Below the pieces are notes generated by a model. The model made no database searches and was not told the DNA's origin. It saw only the letters and a list, made by a program, of their open reading frames with translations. 8,255 bases of DNA. Source: CAVAWX01 sp963614215. GTDB taxonomy: Bacteria; Actinomycetota; Coriobacteriia; Coriobacteriales; QAMH01. Made by a program: the position numbers and the translations under genes. The DNA is taken from NCBI GenBank assembly GCA_963614215.1, contig CAVECB010000048.1:1-8255 (forward strand). The letters run 5' to 3'. Position 1 is the first letter of the stretch. Each line of letters begins with the position of its first letter. Below, in pieces: positions 1-5,874 of this stretch.

Positions 1-1469
1 AGATATACGACCTGATAGGCGTGCGCATCATCGTGGAGTCCGTCTCGGCGTGCTATAGCTCGCTGGGCGCCGTGCACAACCTGTGGCACCCCATGCCGGG
101 GCGCTTCAAGGACTACATCGCCATGCCCAAGTTCAACATGTACCAGTCGCTGCACACGACGGTCATAGGGCCGGCCGGCCGTCCCCTCGAGATTCAGATC
201 CGCACCGAGGACATGCACCGCATGAACGAGTATGGCGTCGCGGCGCACTGGCGCTACAAGGAAGGTGGTGCGGGCGGCGCGGGCGGCAAGGACAAGCGCA
301 GCTTCGACCAGAAGCTCACCTGGCTGCGCGAAATGCTCGACTGGCAGCAGGAGATGGAAGACCCGCGCGAGTTCATGGACTCGCTGAAGGTGGACCTCTT
401 CGAAAACGAGGTCTTCGCCTTCACCCCGAAAGGCGAGGTGATCAGCCTGCGCGCCGGGGCCACGCCGCTCGATTTCGCCTACTCCATCCACACCGAGGTG
501 GGCAACCACTGCGTGGGCGCGAAGGTGAACGGCTCGATCGTGCCGCTCACCTATACTCTGCAAAACGGTGACCGCGTCGAGATTCTCACCCAGAAAAACG
601 CGAGCCCTTCGCTGGACTGGGTGAACATCGCGCGCACGCCGCGTGCCCGGGCGAAAATCCGCACCTACTTCTCCAAGGCCTCGCGAAACGACGATTTGGA
701 GCGCGGGCGCGACTTCATCTTGAAGGAAGTGCGCAAAGACGGCATCGGCGTGGCGTCGGCCAAGGTGCTGAAGATGCTCGACGAGGTGGCCGCGGAGCTG
801 AGCTTTGCTTCGGCAGACGAGATGATGGTGGCCGTGGGCGCGGGCAAACTCTCGCCCAAGCAGGTTTCGCATCGGGTGATGCGCGCGGTAGCCAAGGCGA
901 GCACGCAGACGACCGACCCCCTGTCGCAGGTGAAGGTGCCCGCCGCGAAGACGTCTTCGCATGCCAAAGGGCGCAAGCGCAACAACGCCGGCGTGGAGGT
1001 GCCGGGGCTTGACGACGTGTTCGTGCGCTTGTCGCATTGCTGCAACCCGGTGCCAGGCGACGAGATCATTGGGTTCATCACCCGCGGGCGCGGTGTGTCC
1101 GTGCACCGTGCGGACTGCCCGAACGCCAAGGACCTGACGCGCAGCCCCGAGCGCATGATCGAGGTGGCGTGGGAAAAGGACGTGCGCTCCAGCTACCAGG
1201 TCGAGATATTCGTCGAGGCCATCGACCGGCTGCGCCTGTTGCAAGACATCGTCGTCTTTTTGGCCGACCAAGGCGTCAACATCGTGTCGTGCGCGACCAC
1301 GACGCACCACGACGACATAGTGGAGATGCGCTTTTTGTTCGAGATGTCGGACACGGAGCGCATCGAGGAGATACTGCACAATCTGCTCACGGTGGACGGT
1401 GTGTTCGGTGCCAAGCGTATGCTGCCCGCGCCGGGCACGAAGAAGGGGAAGGGGAAGAAGAGCCGATGA
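1..1469 (+). CDS. relA: RelA/SpoT-family (p)ppGpp synthetase/hydrolase, 3' part (5' end outside window)
   Basis: This is the C-terminal part of a bifunctional Rel enzyme, which makes and degrades the stringent-response alarmone (p)ppGpp in the cytoplasm. The frame is open from position 3 and the GTG at 21 is an internal valine: the residues before it, IYDLIG, continue into VRIIVES, a typical synthetase-domain segment. The visible order is: the second half of the synthetase domain with EIQIRT and YGVAAHWRYKE (about 190-265); a Gly/Ala-rich linker; a TGS domain with FAFTPKGEV and YSIHTEVGNHCVGAKVNG (about 405-590); an alpha-helical region; the zinc-finger/conserved-cysteine region with SHCCNPVPGD and HRADCPN (about 1030-1125); and a C-terminal ACT domain (about 1190-1420). 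The HD hydrolase domain and the synthetase start lie upstream of the window. The lysine/glycine-rich tail ends at a TGA that overlaps the next start codon. Family assignment is secure; whether hydrolase activity is retained cannot be seen here. Confidence 0.96.
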   Translation, partial: IYDLIGVRIIVESVSACYSSLGAVHNLWHPMPGRFKDYIAMPKFNMYQSLHTTVIGPAGRPLEIQIRTEDMHRMNEYGVAAHWRYKEGGAGGAGGKDKRSFDQKLTWLREMLDWQQEMEDPREFMDSLKVDLFENEVFAFTPKGEVISLRAGATPLDFAYSIHTEVGNHCVGAKVNGSIVPLTYTLQNGDRVEILTQKNASPSLDWVNIARTPRARAKIRTYFSKASRNDDLERGRDFILKEVRKDGIGVASAKVLKMLDEVAAELSFASADEMMVAVGAGKLSPKQVSHRVMRAVAKASTQTTDPLSQVKVPAAKTSSHAKGRKRNNAGVEVPGLDDVFVRLSHCCNPVPGDEIIGFITRGRGVSVHRADCPNAKDLTRSPERMIEVAWEKDVRSSYQVEIFVEAIDRLRLLQDIVVFLADQGVNIVSCATTTHHDDIVEMRFLFEMSDTERIEEILHNLLTVDGVFGAKRMLPAPGTKKGKGKKSR

Positions 1470-2083
1470 AGGTGGAGACGCGGGTCGTAGGGCCTATTGG
1501 GGAGAACTGCTATCTGGTGGAGGATTGCGGCGAGCTGCTGGTCGTGGATCCGGGCGACGAGCTAGAGCGCATCATGTCGGGCATTGCGCGCCGCCCGGTG
1601 AAAAAGATCGTCTTGACGCATGGGCATTGGGACCATATCGGGGCCGCGGCGGGGTTGTCGGCCAAGACCGGCGCGCGCATTGCGGCAGGCAGGGAAGACG
1701 CGCATGCCATCGAGACCTGCGAGGAAAAAAGCGTGCGCTCGAGCCCGTATGGGCTGCCTGCCGTGGGGGAGCTTTTGGCAGACGGCGACAGCGTGAACGT
1801 CGGCTTCGTCTCGTTTCGCGTGATTGCGACGCCCGGGCACACGCCGGGGTCCATCTGCCTCTACAGCGCCGCGCAAAAGGCGCTGTTTGCGGGGGACACT
1901 TTGTTTGCGGGCGGGCGCTACGGGCGCACGGATTTGGCGGGGGGCAGCTTCGAGGCCATCTGCGCGTCGATGCGCGAGAAGCTGGCTGGCATCCCCGACG
2001 ACGTGAACGTCTATTGCGGGCACGGCGAGCCCACGACCATGGGCGCCGAGCGCGCGCTGAACCCGTATCTCGTGCGCGGGTAG
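1466..2083 (+). CDS. MBL-fold metallo-hydrolase (glyoxalase II-like, YcbL type)
   Basis: This is a complete 205-residue protein of the metallo-beta-lactamase superfamily, a cytosolic hydrolase binding two metal ions. The start ATG overlaps the rel stop as ATGA, so translation is probably coupled; the G-rich end of rel (GAAGGGGAAGGGGAAG) supplies a ribosome-binding sequence. Metal ligands are visible: THGHWDH with His52, His54, Asp56 and His57, then His125 in TPGHTPGS, Asp144 in FAGDTLF, and His186 in YCGHGEPT. The short length and the GRTDL motif after the Asp fit the small glyoxalase II-like group (YcbL-like), which lacks the full C-terminal substrate domain of true glyoxalase II. In vivo substrate is unknown; hydroxyacylglutathione is unlikely to be the substrate if the host lacks glutathione. 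Pairing with rel looks like simple operon linkage. Confidence 0.93.
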   Translation: MKVETRVVGPIGENCYLVEDCGELLVVDPGDELERIMSGIARRPVKKIVLTHGHWDHIGAAAGLSAKTGARIAAGREDAHAIETCEEKSVRSSPYGLPAVGELLADGDSVNVGFVSFRVIATPGHTPGSICLYSAAQKALFAGDTLFAGGRYGRTDLAGGSFEAICASMREKLAGIPDDVNVYCGHGEPTTMGAERALNPYLVRG

Positions 2084-2118
2084 AAGCGGCGAGCGCGCGC
2101 GGATAGGTCGCCCGTCAT

Positions 2119-2141
2119 GGCGCGGGGGCATGCCCCGTGCC
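2119..2141 (+). terminator. Hairpin after the MBL gene, possible weak terminator
   Basis: A 9-bp GC-rich stem (GGCGCGGGG with CCCCGTGCC, one G-T pair) closes a 5-nt loop 36 bp after the MBL stop codon. It is followed by CTCTCTCATGT rather than a clean run of T, so it could be an inefficient intrinsic terminator or only an mRNA 3'-end stabilising structure. It separates the rel-MBL unit from the surface-protein gene. Confidence 0.45.
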
Positions 2142-2164
2142 CTCTCTCATGTATCTGTTCAGAT

Positions 2165-2219
2165 GCAATCTGCTAGTATGGGCGCCACGAGAAACGTTTT
2201 TTGAAGTGCGAAAACGAGG
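2165..2219 (+). repeat. 55-bp dispersed repeat, copy 1 (upstream of surface-protein gene)
   Basis: This segment matches 5400-5454 in the same orientation at 50 of 55 positions, including 24 identical bases in a row around GGGCGCCACGAGAAACG. Outside these limits the similarity fades. This copy supplies the leader of the surface-protein gene, and its terminal GAGG sits 8 nt before the ATG at 2228, so it carries the likely Shine-Dalgarno sequence. It probably belongs to a dispersed intergenic repeat family of this genome. Confidence 0.85.
2171..2179 (+). promoter_or_regulatory. Possible extended -10 promoter of the surface-protein gene
   Basis: TGCTAGTAT matches an extended -10 element (TGN followed by TAGTAT). 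No good -35 box lies 16-18 bp upstream. Transcription would start near 2186 and give a leader of about 40 nt. The element lies inside the first copy of the 55-bp repeat; the second copy reads TGCTGGAAT there and would be a poorer -10. Inference only. Confidence 0.35.
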
Positions 2220-2281
2220 TAGTAAACATGCCTTTTGGGAAGAGGACGCGTGAGGGGGGGGGGCTTCATTGCCACTCCTGA
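2216..2281 (+). promoter_or_regulatory. Translation start region with a ten-G tract: candidate phase-variation switch
   Basis: GAGG at 2216-2219 followed 8 nt later by ATG at 2228 is the best initiation site here. From that ATG the frame runs MPFGKRTREGGG and crosses a run of exactly ten G (2254-2263), then ends at TGA 2279-2281 after 17 codons. With nine G (or twelve) the same ATG would read straight into the 900-codon surface protein. As sequenced, the protein frame can only begin at TTG 2235 or GTG 2250, both with poor spacing to a Shine-Dalgarno sequence. Frame arithmetic is read directly; switching by slipped-strand mispairing is inference. Confidence 0.7.
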
Positions 2282-5027
2282 ACGCCGCGAGCCGCATGAC
2301 GAGGGGTGCCTAGAGGACGGGGCTTTTCCTACCGCGCCGCGCCGCACGTCTTCGACTAGGCGCCGCTCCTGCATGCTCGCTGCCGCCTGCGCGGCCGTGG
2401 CGGCGGTGCTCGTCTTTTCTGCCGGCCCCGTGCTGGCCTACTTCCAGGCGAACAGCTTCAAGCAGAACTTTGTGAGCTACCAGAAGGTCGAACCCGTGAC
2501 CTACACCTCGTTTGCCGTCTACAGTGCCGACGACGGCAGCCTGAACTTCTACCATCGCCCCGACACCGAGATGCCCACGGCCGGCGACACCTTCGAGAAC
2601 AAAACCGCCACCGCCGTCTACACGGGCTTCGAGACTAAATCCTACAACTCTTCCAGCACTAGTAAAGCACCTTGGGTCAGTGCTTATGCTGATTCCATCA
2701 CGTCTTGCACCGTCGTGGACGAGGGTATCAAGCCGAAGTATCTTTCCTATTGGTTTTACGGCTGCAAGAACCTCGCAACCGTTTCTATGGGAAAACTGGA
2801 CACGTCTGCCGTAGCGAGCCTGCAATACGTGTTCTGCAACTGCAGCTCTCTTGTCTCAGTTGATCTTTCTGGCTGGGACACCAGCATGGTTACTACGATG
2901 TATTATATGTTCTATAAATGCGCCTCCCTCGCAGACATTTCGTCTCTTGCCGGCTGGAACACTTCTGCTGTCGCAAACATGAGCTATATGTTTGATAGCT
3001 GCAGCTCCCTTGCTGACGCCTCGGGTCTTGCCGGCTGGAACACTTCTGCTGTGACAAACATGAGCTATATGTTTGATAGCTGCAGCTCCCTTGCTGACGC
3101 CTCGGGTCTTGCCGGCTGGAACACTTCTGCTGTGACAAACATGAGCTATATGTTTGATAGCTGCAGCTCCCTTGCTGACGCCTCGGGTCTTGCCGGCTGG
3201 AACACTTCTGCTGTGACAAACATGAGCTATATGTTTGATAGCTGCAGCTCCCTTGCTGACGCCTCGGGTCTTGCAGATTGGGACACTTCTGCCGTTACGA
3301 TTACTAGTTTTATGTTTAAGGGCTGCTCCTTCCTTGCGAGCCTTTCGTCGTTTGGAAATTGGGACACCTCTGCCCTCACGAACGCGAGCTCCATGTTCTA
3401 CGGCTGCAAGTCCCTGCCGGACCTCTCGGGGCTGGGGAAATGGGATGTCTCCAAGATTACGAACGCGAGCTCCATGTTCTACGACTGCACTTCCCTTGCG
3501 GACCTCTCGGCCCTCTCGGGCTGGAACACCTCTGCCGTCACGAACGCGAGCTCCATGTTCTACGGCTGCAAGTCCCTGCCGGACCTCTCGGGGCTGGGGA
3601 AATGGGATGTCTCCAAGATTACGAACGCGAGCTCCATGTTCTACGACTGCACTTCCCTTGCGGACCTCTCGGCCCTCTCGGGCTGGAACACCTCTGCCGT
3701 CACGAACGCGAGCTCCATGTTCTACGGCTGCAAGTCCCTGCCGGACCTCTCGGGGCTGGGGAAATGGGATGTCTCCAAGATTACGAACGCGAGCTCCATG
3801 TTCTACGACTGCACTTCCCTTGCGGACCTCTCGGCCCTCTCGGGCTGGAACACCTCTGCCGTCACGAACGCGAGCTCCATGTTCTACGGCTGCAAGTCCC
3901 TGCCGGACCTCTCGGGGCTGGGGAAATGGGACGTTTCTAGGGTGACTAGCGCGAAATCCATGTTCTCCAGCTGCACTTCCCTCGCGGATCTCTCTGCGCT
4001 CTCGGACTGGAACACCTCTTCCGTCACGGATGCAAGCTACATGTTCTCTAACTGCAAGGCTCTTGTAAGTGTCTTGCCGTTAGCCAGCTGGAACACTTCC
4101 GCGGTGACGACTGTGTGTGGCATGTTCAATCAATGCACCTCTCTTGCAGACGTTTCGGGGCTTTCCAGCTGGGACACATCAGGATTGACAAACATGGACT
4201 ATATGTTTGACTATTGCTCTTCTCTTGCGGATATTTCGCCTCTTTCCGATTGGGACATTTCCAGAGTGACGACTATATTTAACACGTTCTGCGGCTGCTC
4301 TTCTCTCGCGGATATATCACCGCTTGCGAACTGGGATATCTCAAAGGTGAAAGATATGGGCGGTGTCTTTCAGATGTGCACCTCCCTCGTGAACCTTTTG
4401 CCTCTTTCCAGATGGAGCACTTCGGAGGTGACGAATATGGGCTCCGTGTTCAACGGTTGCAGCTCCCTTGTGACCCTTTCGGGAGTTGAGAAATGGGATA
4501 CCTCTGCGGTCCTGCGGACAAATGCTACGTTTGCCCGCTGCACTTCCCTTACGGACATATCGGCTCTCAAAGGCTGGAACACCTCGTCCGTGACAATGAT
4601 AAGTTCTGCTGGCACTGCCGCTTTCGGCATGTTTTCCGGCTGTACCGCCCTCGTGGATATATCACCGCTTGCGAACTGGGACGTCTCCAAGGTGACGGAC
4701 ATGGGTGCCGTGTTTCAGGGTTGCACTTCTCTTGCAGACGTTTCGCCGCTTGCAGGCTGGGATACCTCCTCGGTAAAAAATATGGGCGTAACGTATAGGG
4801 TGTCCTCGGCGAAGTACTACGGTATGTTCAGAGGGTGCAAATCTCTCGAGGACGTTTCGCCGCTTGCGAATTGGAATACCTCGAAGGTGATAGGTATGCA
4901 GTATATGTTCGACGGCATCAAGTCGACCGCCACAGGAGATTTGTCCGGGTGGGATGTCTCCGCTGTAACGGACCATACGAATTTCTGCAGTGCGTCAGGC
5001 GTCACGCAGCCCAACTGGGCCTCGTAG
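2235..5027 (+). CDS. Secreted BspA-like surface protein with about 27 DUF285 repeats
   Basis: This is a 930-codon reading frame for an exported, repeat-built protein of the DUF285/BspA-like leucine-rich-repeat group, whose members are usually cell-surface or secreted adhesin-like proteins. The basic stretch RRTSSTRRRS (about residues 36-45) and a hydrophobic segment (about 47-67) ending VLAYFQAN form a signal peptide; AYF at the cleavage region resembles SipW/TasA-type substrates. A non-repetitive domain follows (about 70-185, with FAVYSADDGSLNFY and TAVYTGFE). Then come about 27 units of about 27 residues with the pattern W(N/D)TSAVTNMSYMF..C.SLADLS, one cysteine per unit in most. Two late units carry short insertions before MF. 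The protein ends about 15 residues after the last unit, with no LPXTG motif or C-terminal membrane segment, so how it is held at the surface is not visible. The start is uncertain: TTG 2235 is in frame, but the ATG at 2228 has the good ribosome-binding site and needs one G less in the G10 tract. A start at 2373 would remove the basic signal-peptide region. The gene looks less GC-rich than its neighbours. Ligand unknown. Confidence 0.85.
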   Translation: MGRGRVRGGGFIATPERREPHDEGCLEDGAFPTAPRRTSSTRRRSCMLAAACAAVAAVLVFSAGPVLAYFQANSFKQNFVSYQKVEPVTYTSFAVYSADDGSLNFYHRPDTEMPTAGDTFENKTATAVYTGFETKSYNSSSTSKAPWVSAYADSITSCTVVDEGIKPKYLSYWFYGCKNLATVSMGKLDTSAVASLQYVFCNCSSLVSVDLSGWDTSMVTTMYYMFYKCASLADISSLAGWNTSAVANMSYMFDSCSSLADASGLAGWNTSAVTNMSYMFDSCSSLADASGLAGWNTSAVTNMSYMFDSCSSLADASGLAGWNTSAVTNMSYMFDSCSSLADASGLADWDTSAVTITSFMFKGCSFLASLSSFGNWDTSALTNASSMFYGCKSLPDLSGLGKWDVSKITNASSMFYDCTSLADLSALSGWNTSAVTNASSMFYGCKSLPDLSGLGKWDVSKITNASSMFYDCTSLADLSALSGWNTSAVTNASSMFYGCKSLPDLSGLGKWDVSKITNASSMFYDCTSLADLSALSGWNTSAVTNASSMFYGCKSLPDLSGLGKWDVSRVTSAKSMFSSCTSLADLSALSDWNTSSVTDASYMFSNCKALVSVLPLASWNTSAVTTVCGMFNQCTSLADVSGLSSWDTSGLTNMDYMFDYCSSLADISPLSDWDISRVTTIFNTFCGCSSLADISPLANWDISKVKDMGGVFQMCTSLVNLLPLSRWSTSEVTNMGSVFNGCSSLVTLSGVEKWDTSAVLRTNATFARCTSLTDISALKGWNTSSVTMISSAGTAAFGMFSGCTALVDISPLANWDVSKVTDMGAVFQGCTSLADVSPLAGWDTSSVKNMGVTYRVSSAKYYGMFRGCKSLEDVSPLANWNTSKVIGMQYMFDGIKSTATGDLSGWDVSAVTDHTNFCSASGVTQPNWAS
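2945..3274 (+). repeat. 81-bp tandem array, about 4 copies, inside the surface-protein gene
   Basis: Four consecutive 81-bp units (CTGG at 2954, 3035, 3116 and 3197) each encode one 27-residue DUF285 unit with GWNTSAVTNMSYMF. The last three are identical as DNA until the array ends; the first differs only at GTCGCA versus GTGACA. Each unit is a multiple of three, so gain or loss of copies keeps the frame. The DNA identity, including silent positions, indicates recent duplication or gene conversion. Confidence 0.95.
3381..3931 (+). repeat. 162-bp perfect tandem array, 3.4 copies, inside the surface-protein gene
   Basis: Copies begin at 3381, 3543, 3705 and 3867 (the last partial, 65 bp before it diverges). 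The three full copies are identical. Each 162-bp copy encodes two different 27-residue units, one with FYGCKSLPDLSGLGKWDVSK and one with FYDCTSLADLSALSGWNTS. The two halves share AACGCGAGCTCCATGTTCTA, so the pair itself arose by older duplication of an 81-bp unit. Copy-number changes keep the reading frame. Confidence 0.96.
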
Positions 5028-5163
5028 CCACCCCGCGCCTCCTTCGCCCCTTCGCTCGTCTCTTGTTATGGGAGCTTATGCAAGAAGCGGATTCCGGCGA
5101 CGTTTCGGGGTTTTTGCTGATGTGCTGTTGGGATTGGACGTGCGGTTTTTGCGTATCCGCATC

Positions 5164-5191
5164 CCGGTGCTTTGCAAAAGTAAAGCGCCGG
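5164..5191. other. Strong hairpin, 10-bp stem, no T tract
   Basis: CCGGTGCTTT pairs with AAAGCGCCGG (one G-T pair) around the 8-nt loop GCAAAAGT. A second small hairpin (GGTGA, loop TGAC, TCACC) follows at 5197-5210. Neither is followed by a T-run, so an intrinsic terminator is not supported on the + strand. This could be a structured RNA 3' end, a repeat-family element, or chance in GC-rich DNA. Confidence 0.5.
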
Positions 5192-5399
5192 AGGCAGGTG
5201 ATGACTCACCGTTTGGGCGCTTTGCGGAGTCTATAGTAATGAATCTCACTTGATGTCAATGACCTGCGCCTTCCTGTTCACGAACAAGAAGCGCTCGACA
5301 GCAATTATGCCATCGGCGATGATGCGGATGTTTTTCATGCCTGCCTGGACGAGAAGGCCGAATGTGCGACCAACTTGATGCCGATTCATTGTGAAGCTG

Positions 5400-5454
5400 G
5401 CAATTTGCTGGAATGGGCGCCACGAGAAACGTTTTTCCAAGTGCGAAAACGAGG
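5400..5454 (+). repeat. 55-bp dispersed repeat, copy 2 (downstream of surface-protein gene)
   Basis: Direct copy of 2165-2219 with 50 of 55 identical bases; differences are single bases near the left end and CC for TG in the middle. Here no gene follows; instead the sequence runs into the cluster of GTCGCCCGAAGT repeats. The two copies lie in direct orientation about 3.2 kb apart, on either side of the surface-protein gene. Confidence 0.85.
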
Positions 5455-5475
5455 CTTGCACATCGCGGAGGCTGA

Positions 5476-5720
5476 GCGCAAAAAGGGACTTTGGGTGTCG
5501 CCCGAAGTGCCTTTTCGCACGTGAAATGCGCAATAGTGGACTTCGGGCGACAATATCGCCCCCGTTTACCGTCGCCCAATCTCCCCTTTTGCGCGAAAAC
5601 GCCCTTTGAAGGTGCATGAGACCCCCTGAAATGTCGCCCGAAGTCCCTTTTTGCGCTGAGTCACGGTTATGGAGCGCGCATGCCCCTGAAACGTCGCCCG
5701 AAGTCTGTTTTTGCGCGCGT
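5476..5720. repeat. Cluster of about six short repeats, both orientations, core GTCGCCCGAAGT
   Basis: A unit of about 30 bp resembling TGTCGCCCGAAGTCCCTTTT plus TGCGC occurs repeatedly. Plus-strand copies lie at about 5496-5520, 5569-5597 (degenerate), 5624-5660 and 5684-5720. Minus-strand copies lie at about 5476-5500 and 5527-5556. Neighbouring opposite copies can fold: 5476-5495 pairs with 5501-5520 over 20 positions with 3 mismatches and a 5-nt loop, while 5496-5508 pairs perfectly over 13 bp with 5540-5552. The two folds share the same middle copy and exclude each other. The spacing is irregular, so this is not a CRISPR array; it resembles a genome-specific family of intergenic palindromic repeats. 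Confidence 0.8.
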
Positions 5721-5768
5721 GGGGGGTGCGGCGCCGGTGGGACGGGCAACACTTGTGCATACTTGGCG

Positions 5769-5798
5769 TTGCGCCTATATTTTCACTCGTCCTATACT
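5769..5798 (+). promoter_or_regulatory. Candidate sigma-70 promoter of the radical SAM gene
   Basis: TTGCGC (5769-5774) and TATACT (5793-5798) are separated by 18 bp. Transcription would start near 5805, giving a leader of about 70 nt before the ATG at 5875. The hexamers stand out as AT-rich in a GC-rich region. No recognisable riboswitch was seen in the leader. Confidence 0.45.
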
Positions 5799-5874
5799 TT
5801 CCCCATTGGCTGCCGTAAAACCGGGCTGCTTGCCTGTTGAACGGGAGCTTCACCACAAAGAAGAGGAGAGATGC

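Larger units (their letters stand above)
5028..5874. other. About 850-bp intergenic stretch rich in repeats and hairpins
   Basis: No convincing gene was found between the surface-protein stop and the radical SAM start. Frames here have no good ribosome-binding site or family signature. The stretch contains a 10-bp-stem hairpin (5164-5191), the second copy of the 55-bp repeat (5400-5454), a cluster of short repeats with core GTCGCCCGAAGT in both orientations (about 5476-5720), a candidate sigma-70 promoter (5769-5798) and the leader of the radical SAM gene. A possible seventh, degenerate repeat lies on the - strand at about 5081-5110. No clear terminator with a T-run follows the surface-protein stop codon at 5025-5027. 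Confidence 0.7.

Noticed and set aside
2893..3219. Open - strand frame with repeated QQKCSSRQDPRRQQGSCSYQ
   Set aside because: It is the antisense shadow of the 81-bp array; the repetition comes from the real + strand gene.
3235..3945. Long + strand frames over the 162-bp array in the two other phases
   Set aside because: They are open only because the repeated DNA has no stop in those phases; Arg/Pro/Ser-rich sequence, no start signal, and the DUF285 frame explains the region.
5068..5253. A 61-codon + strand frame starting MGAYARSGFRRRF
   Set aside because: No ribosome-binding site, overlaps a degenerate repeat and strong hairpins, and no family recognised; chance frame is more likely.
5476..5720. 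CRISPR array
   Set aside because: Repeats are in both orientations, imperfect, and irregularly spaced; no spacers of uniform length.
5246..5752. A 168-codon - strand frame
   Set aside because: Most of it is translation of the palindromic repeats (SGDVSG, SGDISGG, KRHFGRHPKS), so not a real protein; only the last 47 codons merit a note.
5680..5874. N-terminal extension of the radical SAM protein to ATG 5680
   Set aside because: It runs through the intergenic repeat cluster and the promoter; ATG 5875 has AGGAG at 6 nt and begins where the family similarity starts.
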